42,033 bases of DNA from Candidatus Zhuqueibacterota bacterium (GTDB taxonomy: Bacteria; Zhuqueibacterota; Zhuqueibacteria; Residuimicrobiales; Oceaniaggregativiventaceae), in the NCBI GenBank assembly GCA_014728115.1, contig WJME01000185.1, forward strand, positions 1-42,033. Reading direction: 5' to 3'. Made by a program: the position numbers and the translations under genes. Shown here one piece after another: positions 16,207 to 25,020 of this stretch (position 1 is its first letter; each line of letters starts with the position of its first letter). The notes under the pieces are model-generated. The model was not told the origin of the DNA and ran no database searches. It was given only the letters and a program-made list of their open reading frames with translations.

Positions 16207-16260
16207 TTGGTCAGGGGATAATTATAATATCGATAAAAATCCGATTTTTCAAGGAACAAG
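16207..16260 (-). repeat. Dispersed promoter-like repeat, copy B
   Basis: The copy carries tataatatcgataaaaatc at 16223-16241, identical to copy A, with similar flanks (tggtca, caaggaa). On the minus strand it reads TTGAAA (16252-16247), 17 bases, TATTAT (16229-16224), a good sigma-70-type promoter. It points at the transpeptidase remnant 35 bases away. Confidence 0.65.
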
Positions 16261-16261
16261 T

Positions 16262-16568
16262 GTTTTGAATTCATGTCGTGATTTAATATTTTGATTTACG
16301 GTTATCGCCAGAGCGGCTAAAGAGAGGGATTGGCAGAGTGTGAATCCCGATGGCGTTTCGAATCTGTTCCTCAACGCAGAATTCGCAGAGAGAAAAACGA
16401 GAAAAGACTATGCCCTGTGCTCTGGTGACTGTATTTCAGTCTTTGCATTCATCTTTTCTCTGCGGTTCTCGCTTTTTTCTCAGCGCCTCTGCGAGAGCAT
16501 TTGCTCTGCGTTAAGGCTTTTTTAATGACAAACAATTTCTGATTTTCAAATAAACAAGGAACCCCACC
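16262..16568. other. Intergenic region before the sulfatase
   Basis: About 300 bases are dominated by the CTCTGCG palindromic repeat described next. The remaining bases show no gene; AAGGA at the right end serves the sulfatase start. Confidence 0.5.
16373..16512. repeat. Long imperfect palindrome of the CTCTGCG type
   Basis: Outer arms aacgcaga / tctgcgtt (16373-16380 with 16505-16512) enclose inner arms cgcagaga / tctctgcg (16384-16391 with 16457-16464). Extra ctctgcg units and A- or T-rich spacers lie between. Similar 'cgcagag' palindromes are scattered in intergenic DNA of many environmental bacteria. The sequence could fold into a long hairpin in RNA or DNA. No transposase is encoded. 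Confidence 0.65.
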
Positions 16569-18026
16569 ATGTCAAAAATGGATCGGAGAACGTTCTTACA
16601 GGCCATCGGCGCAAGCACCCTGGCTCTGCCTCATGTCCTCAGTTGCAACCGTACAAAAAACCAAAATCCCCTCAATATCCTGTTCATCGCAGCAGATGAC
16701 ATGAACACGGATCTGGGCTGTTATGGTGATCCTGTGGTCAAAACACCCAATCTGGACCACCTCGCGACAATGGGCGTACGGTTCGACCGGGCCTATTGCC
16801 AGCAGCCATTATGCGGACCCAGTCGTGCCAGTGTGATGAGCGGACTGCGTCCCAATACCACCGGATTCGTACACCTGCGCGATGACATCCGCGAACTGGT
16901 ACCGGATGTGGTCACCCTGGGCCAGTATTTTCAAAACCGGGGCTATTATGTCGGCCGCGCGGGCAAGATCTATCACTATGACAATCCCTCAGGTATCGGA
17001 ACCGACGGCCATGACGATATTGCCACATGGCAGGAACGGTTCAATCCCGCCGGCATGGACAAGCTGCAGGAAGAGAACATCATTCGTTATCCCGGCGGTG
17101 AGACCGGTCGCAAAGGCCGATTGGGCATTTCCATGGCCTGGTGGGATCCCGAGAGTGCGGATGAAGACCATACGGATGGCATGGTGGCGACCCGCGCCAT
17201 CGAGATGATCGACCGAAACAAAGACAAACCGTTTTTTGTCGCCGCCGGATTTTACAATCCCCATTGTCCCTATGTGGCGCCGAAAAAATATTTCGATCTC
17301 TATCCGCTCGACCAGATCACCATGCCAGACCTGGACGAGGCAAAAAAAGATCTCGAGGACGTCCCGCCCATGGCCGTGCAGCGCGATACCAAAAACTGGC
17401 CCTATTATTTCAAGGATATCACGGTCGAGGAAGCGAGGAAATGCAAACAAGCCTATTATGCCTGCATCTCGTTCGTGGATGCTCAGGTCGGACGCCTTCT
17501 GGATGCGCTGCAGGAACGAGATCTGCTGGACCATACCCTGATCGTTTTTTGGTCGGATCACGGTTATTTTATCGGTGAAAAAGGTCTCTGGTACAAACGC
17601 AAAAATTTCGAGCGCTCGGTGCGCTCGCCTTTGATCATCGCGGGTCCGGACATCAAAGCCAGAGGACAGAGCTGCGACCAGCCGGTGGAGCTGCTGGATC
17701 TGTATCCCACCCTCACCGACTATGCAGCAGCCGACATACCGGCCCATCTCGAAGGCAAAACCCTGCGGCCCTTGCTGAACGATCCGGATTCGAGCTGGAA
17801 CAAACCCGCGATTTCTCAGGTCTATCATGCACAGGATGCCCAGGGTTATTCCATTCGCACTAAACGCTGGCGGTATACGGAATGGAATGGCGGTGAGGCC
17901 GGAACAGAGTTGTACGATCACGACAATGACCCGCATGAGGTGATCAACCTGGCGGGGCGAACAGAATATGCAGCGACGGTGAAAAAGCTGAGCGCCCTGC
18001 TCGAGCCCTTTTGCCGTTTCGAATAA
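16569..18026 (+). CDS. Tat-exported sulfatase, iduronate-2-sulfatase-like
   Basis: A 485-residue type I sulfatase. A twin-arginine signal (DRRTFLQ then a hydrophobic stretch, ending with LSC) suggests export folded, possibly as a lipoprotein. The metal-binding start is FIAADDMN; the nucleophile motif is CGPSR with Cys82, which is converted to formylglycine. HCPY, the WSDHGYFIGEKGLWYKR segment and the C-terminal subdomain are typical of iduronate-2-sulfatase-like enzymes of polysaccharide degraders. It removes sulfate esters from glycans. AAGGA is 9 bases before the ATG. No dedicated maturation enzyme is in the window. Confidence 0.93.
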   Translation: MSKMDRRTFLQAIGASTLALPHVLSCNRTKNQNPLNILFIAADDMNTDLGCYGDPVVKTPNLDHLATMGVRFDRAYCQQPLCGPSRASVMSGLRPNTTGFVHLRDDIRELVPDVVTLGQYFQNRGYYVGRAGKIYHYDNPSGIGTDGHDDIATWQERFNPAGMDKLQEENIIRYPGGETGRKGRLGISMAWWDPESADEDHTDGMVATRAIEMIDRNKDKPFFVAAGFYNPHCPYVAPKKYFDLYPLDQITMPDLDEAKKDLEDVPPMAVQRDTKNWPYYFKDITVEEARKCKQAYYACISFVDAQVGRLLDALQERDLLDHTLIVFWSDHGYFIGEKGLWYKRKNFERSVRSPLIIAGPDIKARGQSCDQPVELLDLYPTLTDYAAADIPAHLEGKTLRPLLNDPDSSWNKPAISQVYHAQDAQGYSIRTKRWRYTEWNGGEAGTELYDHDNDPHEVINLAGRTEYAATVKKLSALLEPFCRFE

Positions 18027-18042
18027 ACGCTTAACGCAGCGG

Positions 18043-19518
18043 TTATCTCGTCCGTTCTGCTCTGGGGATACTGACCTCTTTATCCCATTGCGGAATCTTG
18101 GTTTCCAAAAAGATCTCTTTTTGCTTGCTCAAATCCCGCAGATCGAATCCAATGTATTCCTGTGCCTTTTCTTTGGTGGAAAGGTCAGGGAGTTGAACAG
18201 GAATATTCACATCGAGCTCTGTAAGCAGGGCAGCCAGCCGGCTTCGTGCCTCTTCGGCCCGCTGGATAGCAGTGCCGAGCACTGTGGCCGATTCCAGCGG
18301 CGCATGGAACCCTGCGCCATGGCTGGCAGAGATATAGTCCCACCTCCACTGCCCGCGACGAATAAAGGTTAGGATAGTGGCCATTTGTGCTTCTGTGGCA
18401 CCCGCATCCCAGGCAGCCTTGGCTTCGATATGTGCCTTTACCAGGGTCTCTTCGGCGATCGCCAGCAAGCGGCGAACACGATCCTGGTTGTCATAGACAT
18501 TTTGTCTGAGGGTCTCTTCGGATTCACGATGACACACCTGACAGGAGCGGTCGATCATGTTGAGCGGACTCTGGATATGATGATCGGTGAATTTTATTCC
18601 GCCTTCACTGCGGTATGGCATGTGGCAGTCGGCACAAGAAACGCCTCTTTGAGCATGAATACCGAAACGTGAGATCTCGTAATCGGGATGCTGGGCCTTG
18701 ATGATCGGCGTCTTGCTGAGGGCATGCACAAAATCGACGTGTTCGATGGTGTCATAATACTTTTCCATGGCCTCTACGTCGAGTCCGTTATCCCAGGGAA
18801 ACTTTAGATAATTGTTTCTGTTTTTGATAAAATAGTATTCCACATGACACTGGGCGCACACCAGAGAGCGCATCTCCTGATGGCTGACCTCTTTGATCTC
18901 TCTGTCTGCCGCTTCCAATGCTTCCACGAGCGCGGGACGGGTAATGGTCAAATTCAGAGTCTCCGGATCATGGCAATCGTCACAGCCGATAGGCTCTTGT
19001 ATCTCGCCCCCCAGTTCCTCCCAGGAAGAAGCGTAAAACTCTTCCACTCCCATTTCATTCATGAGACGGGGGACGGCCGGACTCTTGCAGGTCCAGCAGG
19101 TGGCCGGCTGGGGAACAGCGGTTCTCAGGGTCTGTCTGACATCCTGTAATGCCCAATAGTGTCCACGGCCCTGGTTATATCCTTTCGAAAAGGCATAGCC
19201 GGCCCACAAAATGACCATCTTGGGATACCTTTCCAGCATATCGATACTGGCGGCGCCGCCATACTTGCTCTGAAAGGTGGTATCGCGGGTTTCGAGATAG
19301 GTATTGTATTGTCGCGGATAAGGATCCTGCCATTGCGAATTATCATAAACATCGCCCTGCACCGGCCGCACAACCTCATAAACCAGATGCGCCTCGCTGC
19401 GACGTTCGATGATCGAGGCACCAAACAATCCCACCAAAAAGACAATGACCAGTGTGGCAAAGAATAAAAGCCAGCCTACATAAGGCTTTTCGGAAATGAC
19501 ATCCTGTATGCTTTTCAT
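18043..19518 (-). CDS. nrfA: Cytochrome c nitrite reductase, catalytic subunit NrfA
   Basis: A 491-residue pentahaem cytochrome with an N-terminal membrane segment or uncleaved signal (about 14-36). The active-site haem is bound by the diagnostic CWTCK motif (141-145). The four other haem sites are CDDCH (179-183), CAQCH (221-225), CADCH (295-299) and CQVCH (326-330). The catalytic Tyr is in CHVEYYF, and the catalytic His lies in the FTDHHIQSPL segment. It reduces nitrite to ammonium with six electrons on the outer face of the membrane. It follows nrfH by 38 bases in the same operon and is convergent with the sulfatase gene. Confidence 0.97.
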   Translation of the reverse strand: MKSIQDVISEKPYVGWLLFFATLVIVFLVGLFGASIIERRSEAHLVYEVVRPVQGDVYDNSQWQDPYPRQYNTYLETRDTTFQSKYGGAASIDMLERYPKMVILWAGYAFSKGYNQGRGHYWALQDVRQTLRTAVPQPATCWTCKSPAVPRLMNEMGVEEFYASSWEELGGEIQEPIGCDDCHDPETLNLTITRPALVEALEAADREIKEVSHQEMRSLVCAQCHVEYYFIKNRNNYLKFPWDNGLDVEAMEKYYDTIEHVDFVHALSKTPIIKAQHPDYEISRFGIHAQRGVSCADCHMPYRSEGGIKFTDHHIQSPLNMIDRSCQVCHRESEETLRQNVYDNQDRVRRLLAIAEETLVKAHIEAKAAWDAGATEAQMATILTFIRRGQWRWDYISASHGAGFHAPLESATVLGTAIQRAEEARSRLAALLTELDVNIPVQLPDLSTKEKAQEYIGFDLRDLSKQKEIFLETKIPQWDKEVSIPRAERTR

Positions 19519-19556
19519 AGTTGACCCGTTTTATGGTTGAACAATTTGCTTAGCTG

Positions 19557-20156
19557 TTAAAACTCTGGTTCTTCCTGCCGGACGGTCGGCCGGATAAACT
19601 CGGGCAGCACCGGTTCCAGAGGAGGCACATTGGCGTTCGGATATGCGGAAAGCGACCTGACCGAACCATGCGGCACATTTTGGTGGCAATCCCAGCAGAA
19701 TACGCCGTTTGGCTTGTGCGTGGTCACGTTCACCTGGTTCACCGCCAGCGGCATATCCATGACCTGGTAGGCATGGCAGCGCACGCAGTTTTGCTGAACC
19801 ACATTGATGCCCGCCTCTTTGATTTTGATCACCTGCGGTTCGATACGCAAAGTAAAAATGGTTGTATGACGGGTGCCATCCATGGCCTTGAAATAGTATG
19901 TCCGTATGATATTATCGTGAGGGACATGACAATCATTGCAGGTCGCCACCCTGGCATGACTGCTTTTGGCCCAGGAGATATATTGTGTGGTCATCACATG
20001 ACAATTGATACATGCACGGGGGTCATCCGACAGATAGGACGTGGCATTGCCGATATGAAGCACCAGCAACATCAGCGCGATCAGGGTACCGGAAATAATA
20101 ATGACCGGGACCTTCCATTTTCCAGGAGGAGACACATAACCGATTATTTTCTTCAT
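19557..20156 (-). CDS. nrfH: Cytochrome c nitrite reductase, membrane subunit NrfH
   Basis: A 199-residue NapC/NirT-type tetrahaem quinol dehydrogenase. A single membrane helix (about 16-36) precedes four CxxCH sites: CINCH (49-53), CNDCH (73-77), CVRCH (124-128) and CWDCH (154-158). A methionine (HVM) follows the first haem, as in NrfH, where Met is an axial ligand. It takes electrons from menaquinol and passes them to NrfA. The gene order nrfH-nrfA matches the usual operon. The last 40 residues are proline-rich and extend beyond the haem domain. Confidence 0.95.
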   Translation of the reverse strand: MKKIIGYVSPPGKWKVPVIIISGTLIALMLLVLHIGNATSYLSDDPRACINCHVMTTQYISWAKSSHARVATCNDCHVPHDNIIRTYYFKAMDGTRHTTIFTLRIEPQVIKIKEAGINVVQQNCVRCHAYQVMDMPLAVNQVNVTTHKPNGVFCWDCHQNVPHGSVRSLSAYPNANVPPLEPVLPEFIRPTVRQEEPEF

Positions 20157-20259
20157 GCTGTTCCAGAGTTGTGCAATTTTTAATATTCAGTAAAAGCGTA
20201 CAATCATAATAACGTCAGACAAGATCATACCATTTCTGGCTGCGCAAAAAAAACATCTT

Positions 20260-20273
20260 TTGAACCAAATCGA
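20260..20273. promoter_or_regulatory. Weak FNR/CRP-like site upstream of nrfHA
   Basis: TTGA, 6 bases, TCGA lies about 105 bases upstream of the nrfH start. The FNR/CRP consensus is TTGA-N6-TCAA, so one position is off. The surrounding 230 bases also hold a stem-loop (actgcag / ctgcagt, 20287-20293 with 20304-20310) that may end the rarD transcript. Confidence 0.2.
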
Positions 20274-20387
20274 TGGCCGAGACGTGACTGCAGGCCGAGC
20301 GCTCTGCAGTATGACAATGCAGTTCAACAATCATGAGGATCCTCTCTATATATTGGCCAAACAAACCGCAACAGATCAACATTCCAG

Positions 20388-21296
20388 CTAAAAGTTGCTT
20401 TTCATACTGGCTTTATCAATCCGGGACGACCTTGTCCCAAAGTCCAGGAGACTTTCGGCCGAATAGATCGCCAGGGCGATCCAGATAAAGATGAATCCGA
20501 TGAGCCGGGCGTGGGAAAGCGCTTCCTGATAGAGCCACACGCCCAGGAGAAACTGTCCGGTAGGAGCGATATATTGCAAAAATCCGATGGTCGACAAATT
20601 GATGCGTTTGGCCGCATAGGCGAATAATAAAAGAGGCAATGCCGTGACGATGCCGGCAAACGAGAGCAACACATTCTGGTTAAACGGTAAATGACCAAAA
20701 TGGGCTATACCCTGTTGTTCCAGGAGAAGAAGAAAAATCGAGGCGGGAATGAACAAAATGCTCATCTCCAAAAAGAGTCCCTGAAGAGATTCGAGGGCTC
20801 CGGTTTTGCGCAGCAGGCCATAAAATCCGAATGTCGTGGCGAGAATCATGGCAATCCACGGAAACTGTCCATAATTGACCGTAATATAGAGCACGCCGAA
20901 TGCCGCCAGGGTGATGGCGACCCATTGCCAACCTCTCATGCGCTCTTTGAGAAAAAGCACGCCGAATAACACATTGACCAGGGGATTGATAAAGTAGCCA
21001 AGACTGGCATCGACCAGATAGTTATGGGTCACTGCCCAGATAAAGGTAAACCAGTTCACCGCCAAAAGCGCTGCGGTGGTCAGATATGTAAAAAGGATTT
21101 TCCGGTTCCAGTGGCGTCCTGGCCAGGACTTTTCTCGATTGAATAATAATAAAAGAATAGCCAGAAAAAGAAACGACCAGACAATACGATGCCCGACAAT
21201 TTCCAGCGCCGTAAATTTCTGCACTGCTTTCCAATAGATGGGAAAAAGTCCCCATAAAAAAAAAGCCAGAAATCCGGCCAATACACCTGCTTTCAT
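20388..21296 (-). CDS. rarD: RarD-type EamA-family transporter
   Basis: A 302-residue inner-membrane protein with about ten predicted helices in two EamA halves, the drug/metabolite transporter fold. The start KAGVLAGFLAFFLWGLFPIYWKA and the central QWVAITLAAFGVLY segment are typical of RarD. The frame is open further upstream, but the extra 22 residues are not RarD-like, so the ATG at 21296 is chosen. RarD proteins are annotated as chloramphenicol-sensitivity proteins; their substrate is uncertain. No neighbour suggests a role. Confidence 0.88.
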   Translation of the reverse strand: MKAGVLAGFLAFFLWGLFPIYWKAVQKFTALEIVGHRIVWSFLFLAILLLLFNREKSWPGRHWNRKILFTYLTTAALLAVNWFTFIWAVTHNYLVDASLGYFINPLVNVLFGVLFLKERMRGWQWVAITLAAFGVLYITVNYGQFPWIAMILATTFGFYGLLRKTGALESLQGLFLEMSILFIPASIFLLLLEQQGIAHFGHLPFNQNVLLSFAGIVTALPLLLFAYAAKRINLSTIGFLQYIAPTGQFLLGVWLYQEALSHARLIGFIFIWIALAIYSAESLLDFGTRSSRIDKASMKSNF

Positions 21297-21574
21297 GCAA
21301 ACAACCCAGTCAGTTTCCACTATGTGACCGGGCAATATAAAATCCAGAGACGCTAAAGTCAAGGAGATTTAAATCCGGTTTTCAGTGGATGGATGCGATA
21401 TTGTATTGTTCTTTCTCGATAATATGCTTGTTTTTCAGTCCCTGAATGGTTAAATTGTCATAAAAAAAGAGCATATTAGGCCGGATAAATCTGGCACCAA
21501 TATCGGCCCGATCAGATTTTGCCCCAAAAAGCTCTCCTGAATTCAACCAAACTTATATTAATCAGGAATTTACC

Positions 21575-23614
21575 ATGAAATTCAAACAGTTCCTTTCGAG
21601 AATCATGTTACCCCTCATCGGCATCGCTTCTCTCATCTGGTTTCTGGTTCGTGTCATTCCCAAACCGAGCCGTGCCGGTTATCCGTGCATGCGGGTGGCG
21701 TTCCCACTGGCATCGACGTTTGTGACCTATATGCTCAGCCTGGCTGCTACCCTGTTTGCGTTTAAACACATGAAAACACTCTTTTATGAGAATCGGTACA
21801 AGATGGCCGGACTTTTTATGCTCATCGGCCTGATTGCAGGCAGCTGGTTTCTGAGCCATACCGAATCTTCCCTTGCCAACAACAAGATATCCTATACCAC
21901 CGATTTCCCGGCCAATGAGCCCATGGGAACAGGCACGGGTATCTTTCCCGGCCGCGTGGTCTGGTCCTGGAATCCGGGTGCCACTGTTGAAAATCAGACC
22001 CGCATGGATGACAATGATGCGATTGTCAGTGAAAACGACAGCTATTATTTTTTGGCCAAAAACAATGACCAGTCGGTCATCGACAAGATGACGGATGACC
22101 TGGTGCTAAAGCTCACCGGCGAAAAAACAGTCGCAAATGCCTGGCAGGCGCTGTTCAAATTTCACAATATGAAAAAAACGGGCACAGAGAGTTCCTACAC
22201 CCCGGGGGAAATCATTTTTATCAAGATCAATGCCACATCGATCACTCAGGGTGACGGTGGAAAACCGTGGTGCACCTTTGATCCTACAGAGCTGAGTAAA
22301 ATGCGCGCAAATTGGCAAACATTCGACAATGAGAACAATGTCCCCGACATTGTAGAGACCTCTCCGCAGGTCGTGCTTGCCGTGGTGCGCCATCTCGTGG
22401 ATCAGGCAGGGGTTCGGCAACAGGACATCACTATCGGCGATCCCATGAAAAATGTCTATAAACACATGTTCGACTATATCAAAACCGACTATCCGGATGT
22501 CAACATCCTCGGCAATGACATGTTTTACAATGGTCTGGATCTGGCGGCTCTGGATCGGGTACCAGTGGCGCCGACAGAAAACGATGTGATTTTTTACTCG
22601 GATAAAGGGGCCCAGCTGGACGAGGCCATCTCGGACAAGCTCTATACCATTCACCAGGACGCCTCGTATATGATCAATATCGCCTCTCTCAAGGCTCATG
22701 CCTGTGCCGGAATCACACTGTGCGCAAAAAACCATTTTGGATCGCAATCCAGAGCGACTGCCGGACATTTGCACAAAGGCCTCGTCTGTGAAGAAAACGA
22801 CAAGCCGGTTCGCAACGGATATGGTTATTACCGTCCCCAGGTCGATCTCATGGCGCATGAAATGCTCGGCGGCAACACCATGCTCTTTATGGTCGACGGA
22901 CTGTACAGCGCCATCGAAGGCTGGACCGGTGCCAAACCCGTCAAATGGCAGATGGCACCGTTCAATAACGACTATACCAACTCGATCATCGCCTCTCTCG
23001 ATCCGGTCGCCCTGGAATCTGTCTGTTTTGACCTGCTGCGCACGGAATATGACGGTCCGGAGACGGAAACCAATCGCCCCAACATGACCGGTGTCGATGA
23101 ATATCTACGGCATGCAGCAGATCCGTCCACCTGGCCCGAAGGTATTGTCTATGATCCTGAAAACGACGGTAAACCCATCGCCAGCCTGGGGGTCTATGAA
23201 CACTGGAATAACGAATTCGACATGCAGTATTCCCGTGACCTCGGCGGTGAGGAGGGCATCGAACTGATCAAAGCCTTTGGCACCAGCACCTCGATGAGCG
23301 AAAACCAGGAATCCGGACAAATAGCCGAGTTTCATTTGTTTGAAAATTATCCCAATCCATTCAACGATGCCACGGTGATCGGGCTGACCCTCGAAGAGCC
23401 GGCTCGTGTGAGACTGGATATCTATGATATCAATGGCCGGCGTGTAAATACGATCCTGGATGAACACAAGAACATGGGCTATCATATCGCCCGATGGAAT
23501 GGCACAGACCATCAGGGTATGAGCGTGTCGTCGGGCGTCTATCTCTATCGCGTCACGATCCGCAACACCGACAAATCATTCACAGAAACGAAACGCATGC
23601 TTTTGGTAAAATAA
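21575..23614 (+). CDS. DUF362 protein with N-terminal membrane helices and type IX sorting domain
   Basis: A 679-residue protein in three parts. Three hydrophobic segments lie in residues 8-100 (about 10-27, 45-62, 76-93). A DUF362 domain (about 100-570) follows, including IIFIKINATS, DITIGDPM, a SLKAHACAGITLC segment and AKNHFGS. The C-terminal type IX sorting domain (about 590-679) has ENYPNPFN, the DINGRRV strand and SGVYLYRV. DUF362 proteins have no agreed activity; some are fused to ferredoxin domains, which is not the case here. Membrane helices together with an outer-surface sorting domain is an odd pairing. The next gene starts 30 bases later and also carries a sorting domain. Confidence 0.85.
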   Translation: MKFKQFLSRIMLPLIGIASLIWFLVRVIPKPSRAGYPCMRVAFPLASTFVTYMLSLAATLFAFKHMKTLFYENRYKMAGLFMLIGLIAGSWFLSHTESSLANNKISYTTDFPANEPMGTGTGIFPGRVVWSWNPGATVENQTRMDDNDAIVSENDSYYFLAKNNDQSVIDKMTDDLVLKLTGEKTVANAWQALFKFHNMKKTGTESSYTPGEIIFIKINATSITQGDGGKPWCTFDPTELSKMRANWQTFDNENNVPDIVETSPQVVLAVVRHLVDQAGVRQQDITIGDPMKNVYKHMFDYIKTDYPDVNILGNDMFYNGLDLAALDRVPVAPTENDVIFYSDKGAQLDEAISDKLYTIHQDASYMINIASLKAHACAGITLCAKNHFGSQSRATAGHLHKGLVCEENDKPVRNGYGYYRPQVDLMAHEMLGGNTMLFMVDGLYSAIEGWTGAKPVKWQMAPFNNDYTNSIIASLDPVALESVCFDLLRTEYDGPETETNRPNMTGVDEYLRHAADPSTWPEGIVYDPENDGKPIASLGVYEHWNNEFDMQYSRDLGGEEGIELIKAFGTSTSMSENQESGQIAEFHLFENYPNPFNDATVIGLTLEEPARVRLDIYDINGRRVNTILDEHKNMGYHIARWNGTDHQGMSVSSGVYLYRVTIRNTDKSFTETKRMLLVK

Positions 23615-23644
23615 GATCCTCCGCTTATGCGAGAAAGACGACCG

Positions 23645-24928
23645 ATGTTCAAAACGATTCTATGCTGTATGCTCTTTTCTTCCTTGCTGTTCTCCCAGGA
23701 ATGGCAACACTATACGCAAGCCAACAGTGGTCTGCCGGACGATCAGGTCAATGCGATCTTTGTTTCACTGGATGGCTTGATATGGCTTGGCACGCAAGAG
23801 GGATTGGGGGTATACAATACCCATGCCTGGAGACAATTCACCGAGTCTGACGGACTGTCAGATAACGCCATCCATGATATCTCTTACCAGTCCGGTGACT
23901 CGGCCTATTCGCTTTGGATCGCCAGCGACAGCGGCCTGACCCGGCTCGAGGTGCATTCATTCGAGGATATCCGGATCGCGGAAACCAAAACATCCGCAAA
24001 TTCCGGTCTTCTCTCCGACCGGGTGTTTTGTGCTGCGGCAGACACGGCCGAGTTTCACTGGTTCGGTACTGACCGCGGGGTTTCACTCCTGGCCGATACA
24101 GCCTGGATCGATATCACGCTGGATTTTCTCAAGGATAGTCTGATCAACGACATTGCCGCAGATACGAACGGCCTGATGCATATCGCGACCGAGAACGGAG
24201 GGCTTTCCCGGCTCAAATACAACGAGGTGGATGGCATCACATCCGCCTCTACGATGATCCGGCCATGGAGCGCTTTGCCACCCCGCGTGTATACGGTTTA
24301 TATCGACAGCAACAATGACCAGTGGTTCGGCACGGATGAAGGGGTCTTTAAGCATATCGGACTCGAGCATACCAGCAACTGGTCGCTCTTGAGTACCACC
24401 GAGGGCCTGGTCGACAATACCGTCACTTCTATCGAAACAGACGGGCGTGGCGGGCTTTGGTTCGGGACACCACGCGGAGTCTCTTTTTACAGCAAAGAAA
24501 CCTTTGAAAATTTCACCGTCTCTGAAGGGTTGATCAGCAACACCATCAATGATATCGCCATCGACATGCCGGGAAACGCCTGGATAGCCACTGATGGCGG
24601 CGTATCGGTCTACAAGCGCCCCACCTCTGTCGACAACCATCGCCCCCTGACACATGCTCTGTCATTGACCAACTATCCGAATCCCTTTAACGCCGGCACC
24701 TCGATCCGTTTCGAGCTGCAAGAGCCCGAAAGAATCCATCTCGCGATATACAATCTTGCAGGAGAGCGGCTGATCACGCTTGCAGATCGCTATCAGCAGG
24801 CCGGGAGCCAACGAATTTATTGGTCCGGCACTGACTCTGAGGGCTTTCCTCTTCCTTCGGGCGTCTATTTTGCCGTATTGACCGGCAAGGGATTAAAACT
24901 ATCCCAAAAGCTGATGTTACTGAAATAA
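23645..24928 (+). CDS. Secreted two-component-regulator-type beta-propeller with sorting domain
   Basis: A 427-residue secreted protein. A signal peptide (LLFSQ, about 1-17) is followed by at least six repeats of the reg_prop type (SGLPDDQVNAIF, DGLIWLGTQEGLGVY, DGLSDNAIHDI, GLLSDRVF, EGLVDNTVTSI, EGLISNTINDI), forming a propeller over about 18-330. The C-terminal type IX sorting domain is at about 345-427 (NYPNPFN, SGVYFAVL). This propeller is usually the periplasmic sensor of hybrid histidine kinases; here no kinase is attached. The ATG at 23645 is preferred over 23627 because the signal peptide starts there. It probably forms an operon with the DUF362 gene. Confidence 0.85.
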   Translation: MFKTILCCMLFSSLLFSQEWQHYTQANSGLPDDQVNAIFVSLDGLIWLGTQEGLGVYNTHAWRQFTESDGLSDNAIHDISYQSGDSAYSLWIASDSGLTRLEVHSFEDIRIAETKTSANSGLLSDRVFCAAADTAEFHWFGTDRGVSLLADTAWIDITLDFLKDSLINDIAADTNGLMHIATENGGLSRLKYNEVDGITSASTMIRPWSALPPRVYTVYIDSNNDQWFGTDEGVFKHIGLEHTSNWSLLSTTEGLVDNTVTSIETDGRGGLWFGTPRGVSFYSKETFENFTVSEGLISNTINDIAIDMPGNAWIATDGGVSVYKRPTSVDNHRPLTHALSLTNYPNPFNAGTSIRFELQEPERIHLAIYNLAGERLITLADRYQQAGSQRIYWSGTDSEGFPLPSGVYFAVLTGKGLKLSQKLMLLK

Positions 24929-24951
24929 TCCGCTGAAATTGCCAGCCGAAT

Positions 24952-24993
24952 AAAAAAAAGCCCCAAAACGATCCTTGCGGATGGCTTTGGGGC
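24952..24993 (-). terminator. Rho-independent terminator of the S46 peptidase gene
   Basis: On the minus strand an 8-bp stem (gccccaaa / tttggggc arms, 24960-24967 with 24986-24993), extended by an inner 4-bp stem, is followed by eight T. It lies between convergent stops and may also end the propeller transcript. Confidence 0.8.
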
Positions 24994-25020
24994 CATAAAT
25001 ATTCATTTAAACGGATAGAC

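Noticed and set aside
16340..16525. Open frame of about 60 codons before the sulfatase
   Set aside because: It is the translation of the CTCTGCG palindrome, not a gene.
16989..17936. Minus-strand frame of 315 codons inside the sulfatase gene
   Set aside because: It is antisense to a clear sulfatase with an intact active site.
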